A stretch of 64,000 nt of DNA, from assembly GCF_000504305.1 (NCBI RefSeq), contig NZ_KI632512.1:652388-716387 (forward strand), given 5' to 3'. The first letter of the stretch is position 1; every line of letters begins with the position of its first letter. This document shows positions 7,818-16,555 of the stretch, piece after piece. Both the position numbers and the translations under genes were made by a program. The DNA comes from Nitratidesulfovibrio termitidis HI1 (GTDB taxonomy: Bacteria > Desulfobacterota > Desulfovibrionia > Desulfovibrionales > Desulfovibrionaceae). The notes below the pieces were generated by a model. It was given only the letters and a program-made list of their open reading frames with translations, made no database searches and had not been told where the DNA came from.

Positions 7818-8867
7818 ATGACCGCACAGCCCTCACAGAAAGAGCGCATTGCCGCGTTGCGCGCCGCGCTTGGCCCCAACCTGACCATCATGGGTCATCA
7901 CTATCAGCACGAATCGGTCATCCGGCACACCGACCTGCGCGGCGACTCGCTGGAACTGGCCCGCCGCGTGGCCGACACGGACGCCGCCGCCATCGTGTTC
8001 TGCGGGGTGTACTTCATGGCCGAATCCGCCGCCCTGCTGGCGCGGCCCGGCCAGAAGGTGTACCTGCCGGAGCATTCCGCCAACTGCGTCATGGCCCAGA
8101 TGGCCCCGGCGGAACGCGTGGACGCGGTGCTGCGCGCCCTTTCGGCCGATGGCCGCAAGGTGGTGCCGCTGGCCTACGTGAACACCTCGCTGGCGGTAAA
8201 AGCCGTGGTGGGGCGGCATGGCGGGGCCGTGTGCACATCCGCCAACGCGCGCACCATGCTGGAATGGACCCGCAAGCAGGGCGACGCCGTGCTGTTTCTG
8301 CCGGACAAGAATCTGGCCCGCAACACCGCGAACCTGCTGGGCATTGCCGACGCCAAGCGCCACATGCTGGACGTGCGCGCCGCCAGTTTCGGCGCAGACG
8401 TGCTGACCGACCAGGCCCGCCGGGCGGAACTGCTGATCTGGCCCGGCTGCTGCGCCATCCACGCCCGGTTCAACCTGCGCCAGATGGAAACGGCCCGCGC
8501 CGCGCACCCCGGCTGCCGCATCGTGGTGCATCCGGAATGTTCGCCAGAGGTGGTCGACGCCGCCGACGCCGCCGGGTCCACCACCACCATCATCCGCTTT
8601 GCGGAAAATGCCCCGGACGGTTCCACCGTCATCGTGGGCACGGAAATCAACCTCGTGCGGCGGCTGGCCCGCCAGCATGCCGGGCGGCTGACCGTGCTGC
8701 CCCTGCTGGAAAGCGCCTGTTCGCACATGGCCCGCGTGACCGAACCCAAGCTGCTGCGTACCCTGGAGGGCGTGGCGGCGGGCACGGAAACCCCGGTCAC
8801 GGTGCCCATGGACCTGCACGAACCCGCCAGGGCAGCCCTGCAACGCATGCTGGACGCCTGTGCCTGA
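7818..8867 (+). CDS. nadA: Quinolinate synthase A
   Basis: A 349-residue cytosolic [4Fe-4S] enzyme condensing iminoaspartate (from NadB) with dihydroxyacetone phosphate to quinolinate. Seen: GHHYQHESVIRHTDLRGDS near the N-terminus, VFCGVYFMAES, and the three cluster-region cysteines in SANCVMAQM, WPGCCAIHARF and LESACSHMARV, plus HPECSPEVV. ATG 7818 begins two codons after the nadC stop region (ATGACATGACC), so translation is probably coupled; the longer open frame from 7626 overlaps nadC and is rejected. Oxygen sensitivity of the cluster fits an anaerobe. Confidence 0.94.
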   Translation: MTAQPSQKERIAALRAALGPNLTIMGHHYQHESVIRHTDLRGDSLELARRVADTDAAAIVFCGVYFMAESAALLARPGQKVYLPEHSANCVMAQMAPAERVDAVLRALSADGRKVVPLAYVNTSLAVKAVVGRHGGAVCTSANARTMLEWTRKQGDAVLFLPDKNLARNTANLLGIADAKRHMLDVRAASFGADVLTDQARRAELLIWPGCCAIHARFNLRQMETARAAHPGCRIVVHPECSPEVVDAADAAGSTTTIIRFAENAPDGSTVIVGTEINLVRRLARQHAGRLTVLPLLESACSHMARVTEPKLLRTLEGVAAGTETPVTVPMDLHEPARAALQRMLDACA

Positions 8868-8887
8868 GCGGGCGTAGAGATGAACAG

Positions 8888-8931
8888 CGGCCCGCGCGAT
8901 GCCCGCCGATATATGGGCGCCGCGCGGGCCG
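8888..8931 (+). other. Hairpin in the nadA-nadB spacer
   Basis: Arms CGGCCCGCGCG (8888-8898) and CGCGCGGGCCG (8921-8931) pair perfectly around an inner GCCC/GGGC. It sits in the 237-base gap between nadA and nadB. No T-run follows, so it may be a processing or stability element rather than a terminator. Confidence 0.45.
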
Positions 8932-9104
8932 ACAAGCATCCCGCGTCCGGCCTGCCTGCCCTCAACTGACCGGGCAGGCCAGAGTTTTCCCCGCCCGCGC
9001 CAGCCGTCCCCTGCGCCACCGGGAATGCCCCGGCAACTGCAAGGCCCGACGCACGAGCACCGCACCACATCCCCTCACGCCCGCCATTTCGCAAGGGACG
9101 CGCC

Positions 9105-10697
9105 ATGAACAATTCCACCTACCGCCTGCACACTCCGGTACTGGTCATCGGCTCGGGCATCGCCGGGTGCACCACCGCCCTCACCCTGGCCGACAAGGGC
9201 ATGGAAGTGACCCTCATCAACAGCGGCCAGCAACTGGACAGCGGCAACTCTGCCCTGGCCCAGGGCGGCATCGTGTTTCGCGCGGGTGACGACGACCCCC
9301 GCCAGCTAGAAACCGACATCCTCATCGCCGGGCACCGCCACAACCACCTGCGCGCCGTGCGCCACATCGCCCGCAACGGCCCCAAGGCCGTGCAGGACAT
9401 TCTTGTGGACCGGCTGCACATTCCCTTTGCCAAAGGGCGCACCCCCGAATGCGAATGGGACCTGACCATGGAAGGCGGCCACGGCGCGCACCGCATCCTG
9501 CACTGCGCAGACTACACCGGTCGCGCCATCATGGACGGGCTGATGGCGGCGGTGGACGCCGCGCCCAACATCCGCGTGCTGTCGGAACGCACCGCCGTCG
9601 ACCTGCTGACCAGCCACCACCACGCCCGCAACAACGAATTCCGCTACCAGCTCAACAACCAGTGCGTGGGGGCCTACGTCTTCAACGAGCAGTTGCGCCG
9701 GGTAGAGACCATCCTTGCCGACATCACCGTGCTGGCCACCGGCGGCATCGGGCAGGTGTACCTGCACACCACCAACAGCCCGGCCTGCATCGGGTCTGGC
9801 GTGGCCATGGCCAGCCGCGCCTTCGTGCGCACCGAAAACCTGGAATACGTGCAGTTTCACCCCACCGCCCTGCTGCACCGCAGTTCGCGCCGGTTCCTGG
9901 TCACGGAGGCCATGCGCGGCGAGGGCGGGCGACTGGTGAACGGCAGCGGCGAACACTTCATGGAACGCTACGACCCGCGCGCCGACCTGGCCCCGCGCGA
10001 CATCGTGGCCCGGTCCATCGTGGAGGAAATGCTGCGCAACGGCGAGGAATGCGTGTACCTGGACGCCCGCCACATGGAACAGGACCCGTCCGAGCGCTTT
10101 CCCACCATTTTTGCGCGGTGCATGGAGCTTGGCATCGACATCCGGCGCGACCTGATTCCCGTGGTGCCAGCCGCGCACTATTTCTGCGGCGGCATCCTTA
10201 CCGACCTGACGGGCCGCACCACCCTGGAGCGGCTGTACAGCGTGGGCGAATGCAGCTGCACCGGCGTGCACGGGGCCAACCGCCTGGCGTCCACCTCGCT
10301 GCTGGAAGCCCTGCTGTGGGGCCGCACCGCCGCAGAGGACATCGCCAGGCGCTCCGGCGGGCAGCGCGGCCTTGGCAAGCGCCTGCGCGACTCCATCCCC
10401 GACTGGCAGTCCTCCGGCGATGAACGCAACGACGACCCCGCCCTCATCGCGCAGGACTGGGCCACCATCCGCCACACCATGTGGAACTACGTGGGCATCA
10501 CCCGCACCCGCAGTCGCCTGCAACGCGCCTTCGAAGACCTGCGCGACCTGTCGCGCCACCTGCACGACTTCTACAAGCGCACCCCGCTCTCCAAGCCCCT
10601 CGTGGACCTGTTCCACGGTTGCCAGACCGCGTACATGGTGACCATGGCGGCCCTGCGGAACAAGCAGAGCCTGGGCTGCCACTACCGGGTGGATTAG
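9105..10697 (+). CDS. nadB: L-aspartate oxidase
   Basis: A 530-residue FAD flavoprotein oxidising L-aspartate to iminoaspartate, first step of de novo NAD synthesis. The N-terminal dinucleotide fold is VLVIGSGIAGCTTAL, then NSALAQGGI, the substrate region of the succinate dehydrogenase/fumarate reductase superfamily (EFVQFHPT-like EYVQFHPTALL, RGEGGRLVNGSG, HYFCGGI), and the family end GECSCTGVHGANRLASTSLLEALLWG. ATG 9105 follows AAGGGACGCGCC. It closes the nadC-A-B cluster; in anaerobes this enzyme commonly uses fumarate rather than O2 as acceptor. A repeat element and a strong terminator follow. Confidence 0.94.
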   Translation: MNNSTYRLHTPVLVIGSGIAGCTTALTLADKGMEVTLINSGQQLDSGNSALAQGGIVFRAGDDDPRQLETDILIAGHRHNHLRAVRHIARNGPKAVQDILVDRLHIPFAKGRTPECEWDLTMEGGHGAHRILHCADYTGRAIMDGLMAAVDAAPNIRVLSERTAVDLLTSHHHARNNEFRYQLNNQCVGAYVFNEQLRRVETILADITVLATGGIGQVYLHTTNSPACIGSGVAMASRAFVRTENLEYVQFHPTALLHRSSRRFLVTEAMRGEGGRLVNGSGEHFMERYDPRADLAPRDIVARSIVEEMLRNGEECVYLDARHMEQDPSERFPTIFARCMELGIDIRRDLIPVVPAAHYFCGGILTDLTGRTTLERLYSVGECSCTGVHGANRLASTSLLEALLWGRTAAEDIARRSGGQRGLGKRLRDSIPDWQSSGDERNDDPALIAQDWATIRHTMWNYVGITRTRSRLQRAFEDLRDLSRHLHDFYKRTPLSKPLVDLFHGCQTAYMVTMAALRNKQSLGCHYRVD

Positions 10698-10700
10698 AGG

Positions 10701-10757
10701 GGAGGTTTTTTGTACGCCTCCGGCGGGCAGGGGGCGATGCCCCCTGCACCCCTGTAT
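10701..10757 (+). repeat. 3'-end repeat element B, copy 1 (after nadB)
   Basis: Begins 3 bases after the nadB stop. It reads GGAGG, a T-rich spacer, CCTCC (first stem), then GGCGGGCAGGGGGC, a short loop and GCCCCCTGCACCCC (second stem), ending TGTAT. Two more copies occur at 11346-11400 and 63582-63637, each just downstream of a gene and in the gene's orientation. Confidence 0.8.
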
Positions 10758-10797
10758 AAAACAGCCCAGAACGCTGTTCTGGGCTGTTTTCATTTTA
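10758..10797 (+). terminator. Intrinsic terminator of nadCAB
   Basis: 15-bp perfect stem AAAACAGCCCAGAAC (10758-10772) / GTTCTGGGCTGTTTT (10776-10790), loop GCT, followed by CATTTTA. The A-tract before and T-tract after could let it work in both directions. Confidence 0.9.
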
Positions 10798-10859
10798 CTA
10801 TCTCATCCTGACGATTAGCAGTAGTGGTGTCCAGAGAAACACCTAATTACGCTACATCG

Positions 10860-11201
10860 TTATTTATCAAAAGCCTTCTGAGCCTGCGCCTGACTTTCTG
10901 ATGCCAACCTGTGTATTTCAGCATATGCTTTTTCAAAATCAATTACTTTTGTATCACCGGACAGGAATCTCTGAATGCTTTCATACGCTACAGGTAAAAA
11001 TGCACTTAACGGTGGAATTCTAGATGGCCTAGAGTCTTCCTTGGCGACATCAATCATTTGTCTCCGTTCCTCAAGTGCCATTTCAAGAGCAAGCTGCCTA
11101 AGTTGCCGCCTGTTTTGAGCATTGCCATTCATTTTTGCTATAATAAGCGTGGGGAGCGCCCCAATCACTGCACCGATTACTACAAACAATCCACTCTCCA
11201 T
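10860..11201 (-). CDS. Small AT-rich hypothetical membrane protein
   Basis: 113 residues, function not recognised. The N-terminus GLFVVIGAVIGALPTLIIA is a single membrane helix, followed by a charged, probably coiled-coil stretch (RRQLRQLALEMALEERRQMIDVAKED) and a C-terminal helical region, so it is likely anchored with a cytoplasmic tail. The start ATG 11201 has AAGGAG at good spacing (minus strand AAGGAGATATGCT). The gene and its flanks (about 10790-11340) are visibly more AT-rich than everything around them and use A/T-ending codons, suggesting acquisition by transfer. No mobile-element genes are next to it. Confidence 0.65.
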   Translation of the reverse strand: MESGLFVVIGAVIGALPTLIIAKMNGNAQNRRQLRQLALEMALEERRQMIDVAKEDSRPSRIPPLSAFLPVAYESIQRFLSGDTKVIDFEKAYAEIHRLASESQAQAQKAFDK

Positions 11202-11345
11202 AGCATATCTCCTTATTTTTCAGGAAGAATAGCATGGTGATGGCCATCAATAAATCCTACTATTGCTGCTTAGGCAACATCACATGGTGCAAGCCAAGCG
11301 TGACAAACAACATAGGGAATATATTACCCACTGAAAACCAACTCG

Positions 11346-11400
11346 ATACGGGGGTGCAGGGGGCGTTAGCCCCTTGCCCGCCGGAAGCTTCCAGCCCTCC
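11346..11400 (-). repeat. 3'-end repeat element B, copy 2 (after larB)
   Basis: Read on the minus strand: GGAGGGCTGGAAGCTTCC, then GGCGGGCAAGGGGC, loop, GCCCCCTGCACCCCC, GTAT. It starts five bases beyond the larB stop and shares its architecture and most bases with the copies at 10701 and 63582. Confidence 0.8.
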
Positions 11401-11404
11401 TCGC

Positions 11405-12160
11405 CTACTCCGCAAACAGGTTGTTGATGCGGCACGCGGCGCAGGCCGCGCCGAACCCGTTGTCGATGTTGACCACGGTGATGCCGCTGGCGCACGAGGT
11501 AAGCATGCCCAGCAGCGCGGACAGCCCGGCGAAGTTGGCCCCGTAGCCCACCGAGGTGGGAACGGCGATGAGCGGCTGCGAGACAAGGCCGCCCACCACA
11601 CTGGTAAGCGCGCCTTCCATGCCCGCCACCACGATGAGCACGCGGGCCTTGCGCAGTTCGTCCAGCCGGTCGAACAGGCGATGCACGCCCGCCACGCCCA
11701 CGTCGGAGATGACCCACGCCTTGCTGCCCAGCATCTCGCAGGTCACGCGGGCTTCCTCGGCCACGGGCAGGTCGGAGGTGCCAGCGGTAATGATGCCGAT
11801 TTCGCCGGGCTTGAAGGTCAGTTCACCATGCAGCATGGTCAGGGTGCGGCCAAGGGCGTTGTAGCTGGCCTCCGGGCAGGTGGCCAGCACGTGCTCCGCC
11901 ATTTCCGGCGAAACACGGGTCGCCAGCACGTGGCTGAGGCCGCGCAGCCGGGTGAAAATCTCCGCCACCTGTTCGGGCGTCTTGCCCGCACCGTAGACCA
12001 CCTCGGGAAAACCGTTGCGCAGCTTGCGGTGCAGGTCGAAGCGGGTGTGGCCCATTTCAAGGTACGGCAGGTCGCGCAGTTGCGACATGCCCTTGTCCAC
12101 ATCGATGGTGCCCGCGCGGATGCCTTCCAAAAGGTCCCGCAGGGCGTCTGTCCTGTCCAT
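11405..12160 (-). CDS. larB: LarB, pyridinium-3,5-biscarboxylic acid mononucleotide synthase (nickel-pincer cofactor)
   Basis: About 251 residues. LarB carboxylates and hydrolyses nicotinic acid adenine dinucleotide to make P2CMN, the first intermediate of the nickel-pincer nucleotide used by lactate racemase and related LarA-type enzymes. The C-terminal AIR-carboxylase (PurE-like) domain shows GIITAGTSDLPVAEEA, MEGALTSVVGGLV, PLIAVPTSVGYGA and NIDNGFGAACAA. ATG 12160 gives a usual-length protein; in-frame ATG 12208 and TTG 12214 upstream are alternatives. It lies downstream of larC in the same direction. No LarA or LarE is in the window, so the target enzyme is unknown here. Confidence 0.9.
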   Translation of the reverse strand: MDRTDALRDLLEGIRAGTIDVDKGMSQLRDLPYLEMGHTRFDLHRKLRNGFPEVVYGAGKTPEQVAEIFTRLRGLSHVLATRVSPEMAEHVLATCPEASYNALGRTLTMLHGELTFKPGEIGIITAGTSDLPVAEEARVTCEMLGSKAWVISDVGVAGVHRLFDRLDELRKARVLIVVAGMEGALTSVVGGLVSQPLIAVPTSVGYGANFAGLSALLGMLTSCASGITVVNIDNGFGAACAACRINNLFAE

Positions 12161-12227
12161 GTCGTCGTCCGTCAATGCGGCGCGCCGCGCGGGCGCTGCC
12201 GGTATCATTGTCAAAAATCGTGTCGTA

Positions 12228-13769
12228 TTAAGTGCGAGCCTTCCCGATAGCCAGATACACGTCGGCCAGCGGGATGGAATGCTTGCGCGCCAGCGCCTTG
12301 CAGTCTTCCAGTTCCGGCTTGGCGCGCAGCACTTCGCCGTCCAGCAGGGCCAGCTTCATGGTCACCGGCCCCAGCGGGGTTTCCAGCCGCTCGAAGCGCG
12401 TTTCCAGCACCAGCTTGTCGATGGGCACGCTCTTGATGCCCAGCGTGGTGGTGTGCCGGAACAGCAACCGGGCGAAGCGTTCCTGCTCGCTCAGGGCACA
12501 GAGCAGCGAAACGCAGGTGGCGGGCCGCCCTTTCTTCATCATGATGGGGGTGAAATGCACGTCCATGGCGCCTGCTTCCATCAATTGCTCCATGGCCACG
12601 GCCAGTTGCTCGGCGGTCATGTCGTCGATGTTGCATTGCAGCAGGCGCGCGGGTTCCACGGGCAGCGGGGATGCTGTCCCGGATGCGGTGGTGAACGCCG
12701 CAGAAGACGCCCCGCCAGCCGCCAGACCGGCATGCGTTGCGTCCACCTCGGCCAGATGCACCCGCAGCAGGTTGGGCAATTCGGTATCGCGGTGGCCGAT
12801 GCCGTAGCCGGTACGCTGCACGGCCATGCGCGGCGCAGCGGTGAACCGGCTCACCAGCGTGGCCAGAATGGCCGCGCCCGTGGGGGTGGTGGTTTCATGC
12901 GGGGTGGCCCCGCGCGTGGTGGGGATACCCGACAAAAGCTCTGCCGTGGCTGGCGCGGGCACGGGCATCAGCCCGTGGGCGCACCGCACGAAGCCGCCGC
13001 CAAGCTCCACGGGCGAGGCCCAGGCCGCGTCCACGCCAAGGCGATGGTAGCAGATGGCCGCGCCCACGATGTCCACGATGGAATCGGTGGCGCCCACCTC
13101 GTGAAAATGCACCTCGTCCACCGGCTTGCCGTGCACCTTGGCCTCGGCCTCGGCCAGCTTGCGGAAGATGGCCAGACTGGTGCGCTGCACCTGCTCCGGC
13201 AGCGTGCTGGCGGTGATGATGGCCGCAATGTCCGGCAGGTTGCGATGCGGCGGGTGGTGATGGTCATGCGCATGCGCGTGGGCATGATGATGCCCGTGGG
13301 CATGCTCTCCCTGTGCATGTTCGTCATGTGCATGGTGCGCGTGGGCATGATCGTGCGCGGCATGCTGTTCCGCGTCGTGCGCGTGGGCGTGATCGTGTCC
13401 ATGGTGATGATCGTGGTGGTCGTGGTGATCACCATGGTGGTTGTCGCCATGTTCGTGGTACGCATGGTGATGCCCATGGTCATGATGCGCATGCTGGTCG
13501 GGCGCATGCCCATGCGCGTGATGATGCCCATCACCCTGCCCGCAGTCCTGCCCCTCAGCGGGGCCTTCGTGCGCCAGCACCACGTCCACGCGCAGCCCGG
13601 CAATGCCCTTGCGCATGTCGGGCGTCACCCGCAGTTCGAACTCGTGGTCCAGGCCCAGCTTCGAAAGCTCGGCCCGCAGGTAGTCGGGCTCCACGCCAAG
13701 TGACAGCAGCGCGGCCAGATGCATGTCGCCGCTCATGCCTGCGAAGCAATCGTAGAACAGTATCTTCAC
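12228..13769 (-). CDS. larC: LarC, nickel insertion enzyme for the nickel-pincer cofactor, with His-rich insert
   Basis: 513 residues. LarC is the CTP-dependent cyclometallase that inserts Ni into P2TMN. The N-terminus MKILFYDCFAGMSGDM and the internal DEVHFHEVGATDSIVDIVGAA, TTPTGAAIL and NIDDMTAEQLA blocks are diagnostic. Residues about 81-175 are an insertion of roughly 95 residues containing about 47 histidines (HHDHGHHH-type runs with Asp, Ala and Gly), a plausible nickel store or chaperone segment. In Lactobacillus larC is split by a programmed frameshift; here it is one continuous frame. The DNA encoding the insert (about 13243-13530) is CAT/CAC-rich and repetitive, so its length may vary between strains. 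Confidence 0.92.
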   Translation of the reverse strand: MKILFYDCFAGMSGDMHLAALLSLGVEPDYLRAELSKLGLDHEFELRVTPDMRKGIAGLRVDVVLAHEGPAEGQDCGQGDGHHHAHGHAPDQHAHHDHGHHHAYHEHGDNHHGDHHDHHDHHHGHDHAHAHDAEQHAAHDHAHAHHAHDEHAQGEHAHGHHHAHAHAHDHHHPPHRNLPDIAAIITASTLPEQVQRTSLAIFRKLAEAEAKVHGKPVDEVHFHEVGATDSIVDIVGAAICYHRLGVDAAWASPVELGGGFVRCAHGLMPVPAPATAELLSGIPTTRGATPHETTTPTGAAILATLVSRFTAAPRMAVQRTGYGIGHRDTELPNLLRVHLAEVDATHAGLAAGGASSAAFTTASGTASPLPVEPARLLQCNIDDMTAEQLAVAMEQLMEAGAMDVHFTPIMMKKGRPATCVSLLCALSEQERFARLLFRHTTTLGIKSVPIDKLVLETRFERLETPLGPVTMKLALLDGEVLRAKPELEDCKALARKHSIPLADVYLAIGKART

Positions 13770-13903
13770 GCCGGATAACCCTCTGGTGGCTGGGACATCG
13801 CTGCCCGCACGGAACGGACGGTGAGAACGTGGTGCGTATCAGTATCCGGGCCTGAAGCCTGCCCGGTGTCAATCAACTACACATTCAGCAAAAGCATATC
13901 CGG

Positions 13904-13930
13904 GGCCGGGGCGAATGGTCCACCCCGGCC
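13904..13930 (-). terminator. Hairpin downstream of the aldo/keto reductase gene
   Basis: GGCCGGGG (13904-13911) pairs with CCCCGGCC (13923-13930). It lies about 45 bases beyond the reductase stop. On the minus strand a TTTT occurs only some ten bases later, so termination strength is doubtful. Confidence 0.4.
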
Positions 13931-13972
13931 TGCCGGGTTCATTCAATCCTGTGAACTCCGTCCTGCTCGCTC

Positions 13973-15175
13973 TTACGCAGTGCGGCGCAAAAACTGCCGC
14001 CCCGCCTCCTGCAACTGTGCAAAGTCCGGCCCTTCCAGTTCGGCGGCCAGCTCGGCCAACACTTCCGGAATGGCGATGTTCTGCGGACAGTTCTCGACAC
14101 ACTGGCCGCAGGCCACGCACTGCGAGGCGTAACCGGGGCCTTCGCTGCCGATCTCGCCACTCATGCGCAGGGCGTACAGGAACTTGCCTTCCTGAATGTT
14201 ACCGAACATGTGCATCTTGTTGTAGGTTTCGAAGCACATGGGAATGGAAACACCCATGGGGCACGGCATGCAGTAGCCGCAGCCGGTGCAGCGCACCTTC
14301 ATCAGTTCGCGGTACTTGGCGCTGGCGCGGGCCACCAGTTCCAGTTCCTGCGAGGTCATGGACCCGGCCTCTGCGGAACCGGCAATGGCCATGTTCTCGG
14401 CGATGTGGGCTTCCTCGTTCATGCCGGACAGTACCAGCGTCACTTCCGGATGGTTCCACACCCAGCGTAGCGCCCATTCCACCGGGGTGCGCCGCACGGG
14501 CGACTCGTCCCAGATGGCCTGCACGGCGGGCGGCGCGGTGATCAGCCCCAGGTTGCCGCCACGCAGCGGCTCCATGATGATCACGCCAATGCCCTTGCCT
14601 GCGGCGTAACGCAGCCCATCGGTACCCGCCTGATAGGTCTCGTCCAGGTAGTTGTACTGGATCTGGCAGAACGTCCAGGGGTAGGCGTCGACGATGCGCT
14701 TGAAGTCTTCCGCCAGGCCATGGAACGAAAACCCGATGTTGGTGATACGCCCGTCGGCCTTGGCCGTTTCCAGAAATTCCAGCACGCCAAGCCCGCGCAC
14801 GGTATCCCACAGGGGGCCGTTCAGCGCGTGCACCAGGTAGTAGTCGATGCAGTCGACGCCAAGGCGTTCAAGCTGCGCGTCCAGGTAGCGGTCCATGTCG
14901 GCGCGGGTCTTCAGCAGCCACGATGGCAGCTTGGTGGCCACCTTGACCTTTTCGCGATAGCCTTCACGCAGGGCCTTGCCGAGCACGATTTCGCTCTCGC
15001 CATGGTGGTACGGCCATGCCGTGTCCACGTAGTTGACCCCGCCGTCGATGGCGCTGCGGATCTGGGCAATGGCGCGGGCTTCGTCCACCTTGCCGTCCTG
15101 CATGGGCAGGCGCATGCAGCCGAAACCCAGCGCGGACAGCTTGTCACCGTTCTTGGGCATGGTTCTGTACAGCAC
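13973..15175 (-). CDS. Aldo/keto reductase with C-terminal Fe-S domain (COG1453-like)
   Basis: 400 residues. An N-terminal aldo/keto reductase barrel (GFGCMRLPM, YVDTAWPYHHGESE with the catalytic Asp and Tyr, KLPSWL, DYYLVHALN) is fused to a C-terminal cysteine-rich region. That region has CTGCGYCMPCPMGV and, further on, CVACGQCVENCPQ, enough for one or two [4Fe-4S] clusters. Such fused proteins are thought to be oxidoreductases that may use ferredoxin-type electrons; the substrate is unknown. GTG 15175 is taken as start because AAGGAG lies six bases upstream. It is divergent from an AraC_N-type regulator 310 bases away, an arrangement reminiscent of YqhC and its aldehyde reductase targets in E. 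coli. Confidence 0.88.
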   Translation of the reverse strand: MLYRTMPKNGDKLSALGFGCMRLPMQDGKVDEARAIAQIRSAIDGGVNYVDTAWPYHHGESEIVLGKALREGYREKVKVATKLPSWLLKTRADMDRYLDAQLERLGVDCIDYYLVHALNGPLWDTVRGLGVLEFLETAKADGRITNIGFSFHGLAEDFKRIVDAYPWTFCQIQYNYLDETYQAGTDGLRYAAGKGIGVIIMEPLRGGNLGLITAPPAVQAIWDESPVRRTPVEWALRWVWNHPEVTLVLSGMNEEAHIAENMAIAGSAEAGSMTSQELELVARASAKYRELMKVRCTGCGYCMPCPMGVSIPMCFETYNKMHMFGNIQEGKFLYALRMSGEIGSEGPGYASQCVACGQCVENCPQNIAIPEVLAELAAELEGPDFAQLQEAGRQFLRRTA

Positions 15176-15485
15176 GTCTCGCTCCTTCGGTGCCGGGCGC
15201 GGTGCGCCCGTTCACGGTTTCACGGCCTGTGCGACGCCCCGCGTCCGTGGGAACTCGCGCGGAAAGGGCCGCCGCTGCCGCCATCCGTACCGCGCTCCGC
15301 CGGATGCACCGGCGGAACATGGGGGATGTTCGATGCTCCGTGAATAAACGGACCATGCCCCGGCGTGAAGGCACATTCCTGCCAAACTCTTGCCTGATCC
15401 TGCGACTGGTGGCAGAAACACGTCAAAACGGTTACTGTCCATGGACCGGCGGGCGCCCTTGGCAACCTGCCGCACAGGAGGATAC
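15176..15485. other. Divergent control region between the reductase and the AraC-type regulator
   Basis: 310 bases without a supported gene. An interrupted inverted repeat CTGCCA (about 15379) / TGGCAG (about 15411) is the only symmetric feature noticed; AraC-family sites are often direct repeats, so this is weak. No clear -35/-10 pair was recognised. Confidence 0.4.
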
Positions 15486-16364
15486 ATGCCTGAAATAGCA
15501 GAACTCATGAGCAAACTTGCCATCAGCGAGGGCAAGACGGAAACCGGGCTGCCCGGCGTGGGGCTGTACAAAACATCAGGATCCATCCACCGGACACCGC
15601 TGCTGTACCAGCAGGGGTTGCTCATTCTCGGCCAGGGGGCCAAGCTGGTGCACTTTGGCGGGCGGGTCTACCAGTACGACCAGGACCACTACCTGGCCCT
15701 CAGCGTGCCCATTGCCGCCGAATGCGAAGCCGTGGCCACGCCGGAAAAGCCGTTGTTGTCCCTGGTCGTGGACATCGACCTTGGCGTGCTCAACCAACTC
15801 ATAGGTCAGATAGAAGACCGTATCGACTACCGCTCGCTGACGCAAGGGTGCACCCATCAGGGGCTGTTCCTGGCCAAGGCAGACGCCGCGTTCAAGAACA
15901 CGGTGCTGCGCCTGCTGATGGCGCTGTCCTGCCCGCTGGAAGCGCAGGTGCTGGGGCCGGGGCTGGTGCGCGAACTGCTGTTCCGGGTGCTGTGCGGAGA
16001 GAATGCGGCGGCGCTGCACGCACTGGCCACCAAGAACACCAACATGTCGCGCATCGAAAAGGCCCTGAAGCAGATCCACGGCAACTTTTCGGAGCCCTTC
16101 AACGTGGACCAGCTGGCGGGGTTCGTGAACATGAGCCCGTCCACCTTCCACCGGGCCTTCAAGGACGTGACCGCCTTTTCGCCCATCCAGTACCTGAAGC
16201 GGGTGCGCCTGAACAAGGCGCGCAGCCTGCTGCGCGAGGACGGCGTGCGCGCCAGCGAGGCCGCGCGCATGGTGGGCTATGAAAGCGTTTCGCAGTTCAG
16301 CCGGGAATTCCGCCGCTATTTCGGTATCAGCCCCAGCCACGCGGGCGGGTTGAATGGGGAATGA
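15486..16364 (+). CDS. AraC-family transcriptional regulator with AraC_N (YqhC-like) sensor domain
   Basis: 292 residues. The N-terminal two thirds (TGLPGVGLYKTSGSIHRTPLLYQQGLLILGQG, HYLALSVPIAAEC, PLLSLVVDID) match the AraC_N cupin-type domain. The C-terminal two helix-turn-helices are NVDQLAGFVNMSPSTFHRAFKDV and SEAARMVGYESVSQFSREFRRYFGISPS. ATG 15486 is preceded by CAGGAGGATAC. In E. coli the AraC_N protein YqhC senses aldehydes and switches on neighbouring reductases; the divergent Fe-S aldo/keto reductase here is the obvious candidate target, by inference. Confidence 0.88.
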   Translation: MPEIAELMSKLAISEGKTETGLPGVGLYKTSGSIHRTPLLYQQGLLILGQGAKLVHFGGRVYQYDQDHYLALSVPIAAECEAVATPEKPLLSLVVDIDLGVLNQLIGQIEDRIDYRSLTQGCTHQGLFLAKADAAFKNTVLRLLMALSCPLEAQVLGPGLVRELLFRVLCGENAAALHALATKNTNMSRIEKALKQIHGNFSEPFNVDQLAGFVNMSPSTFHRAFKDVTAFSPIQYLKRVRLNKARSLLREDGVRASEAARMVGYESVSQFSREFRRYFGISPSHAGGLNGE

Positions 16365-16555
16365 TCCGTCGGAACGGCAATGGAACCCCACGCGCCCTGA
16401 TCCGCCCGACACCCACCGTGCATCCGTCCCGTTGCCCTGCAAACGCGCAGGCGACGAACGTCCGTTGCATGCCGCCCCGGCGCATGCAAAACGCCCGGCA
16501 GCAGCAGGACAGTCTTGCCGCACACCGGGCGCAAGTGCGCGTGAAAGCCCGTGGG

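Noticed and set aside
13243-13530. CRISPR-like or microsatellite array
   Set aside because: The apparent repetition is CAT/CAC codons of the LarC His-rich segment; no regular repeat-spacer pattern.
12015-13703. Plus-strand open frame of 562 codons opposite larC
   Set aside because: The Met/Val-rich part is the reverse complement of the CAT/CAC-rich His insert; LarC motifs on the minus strand are clear.
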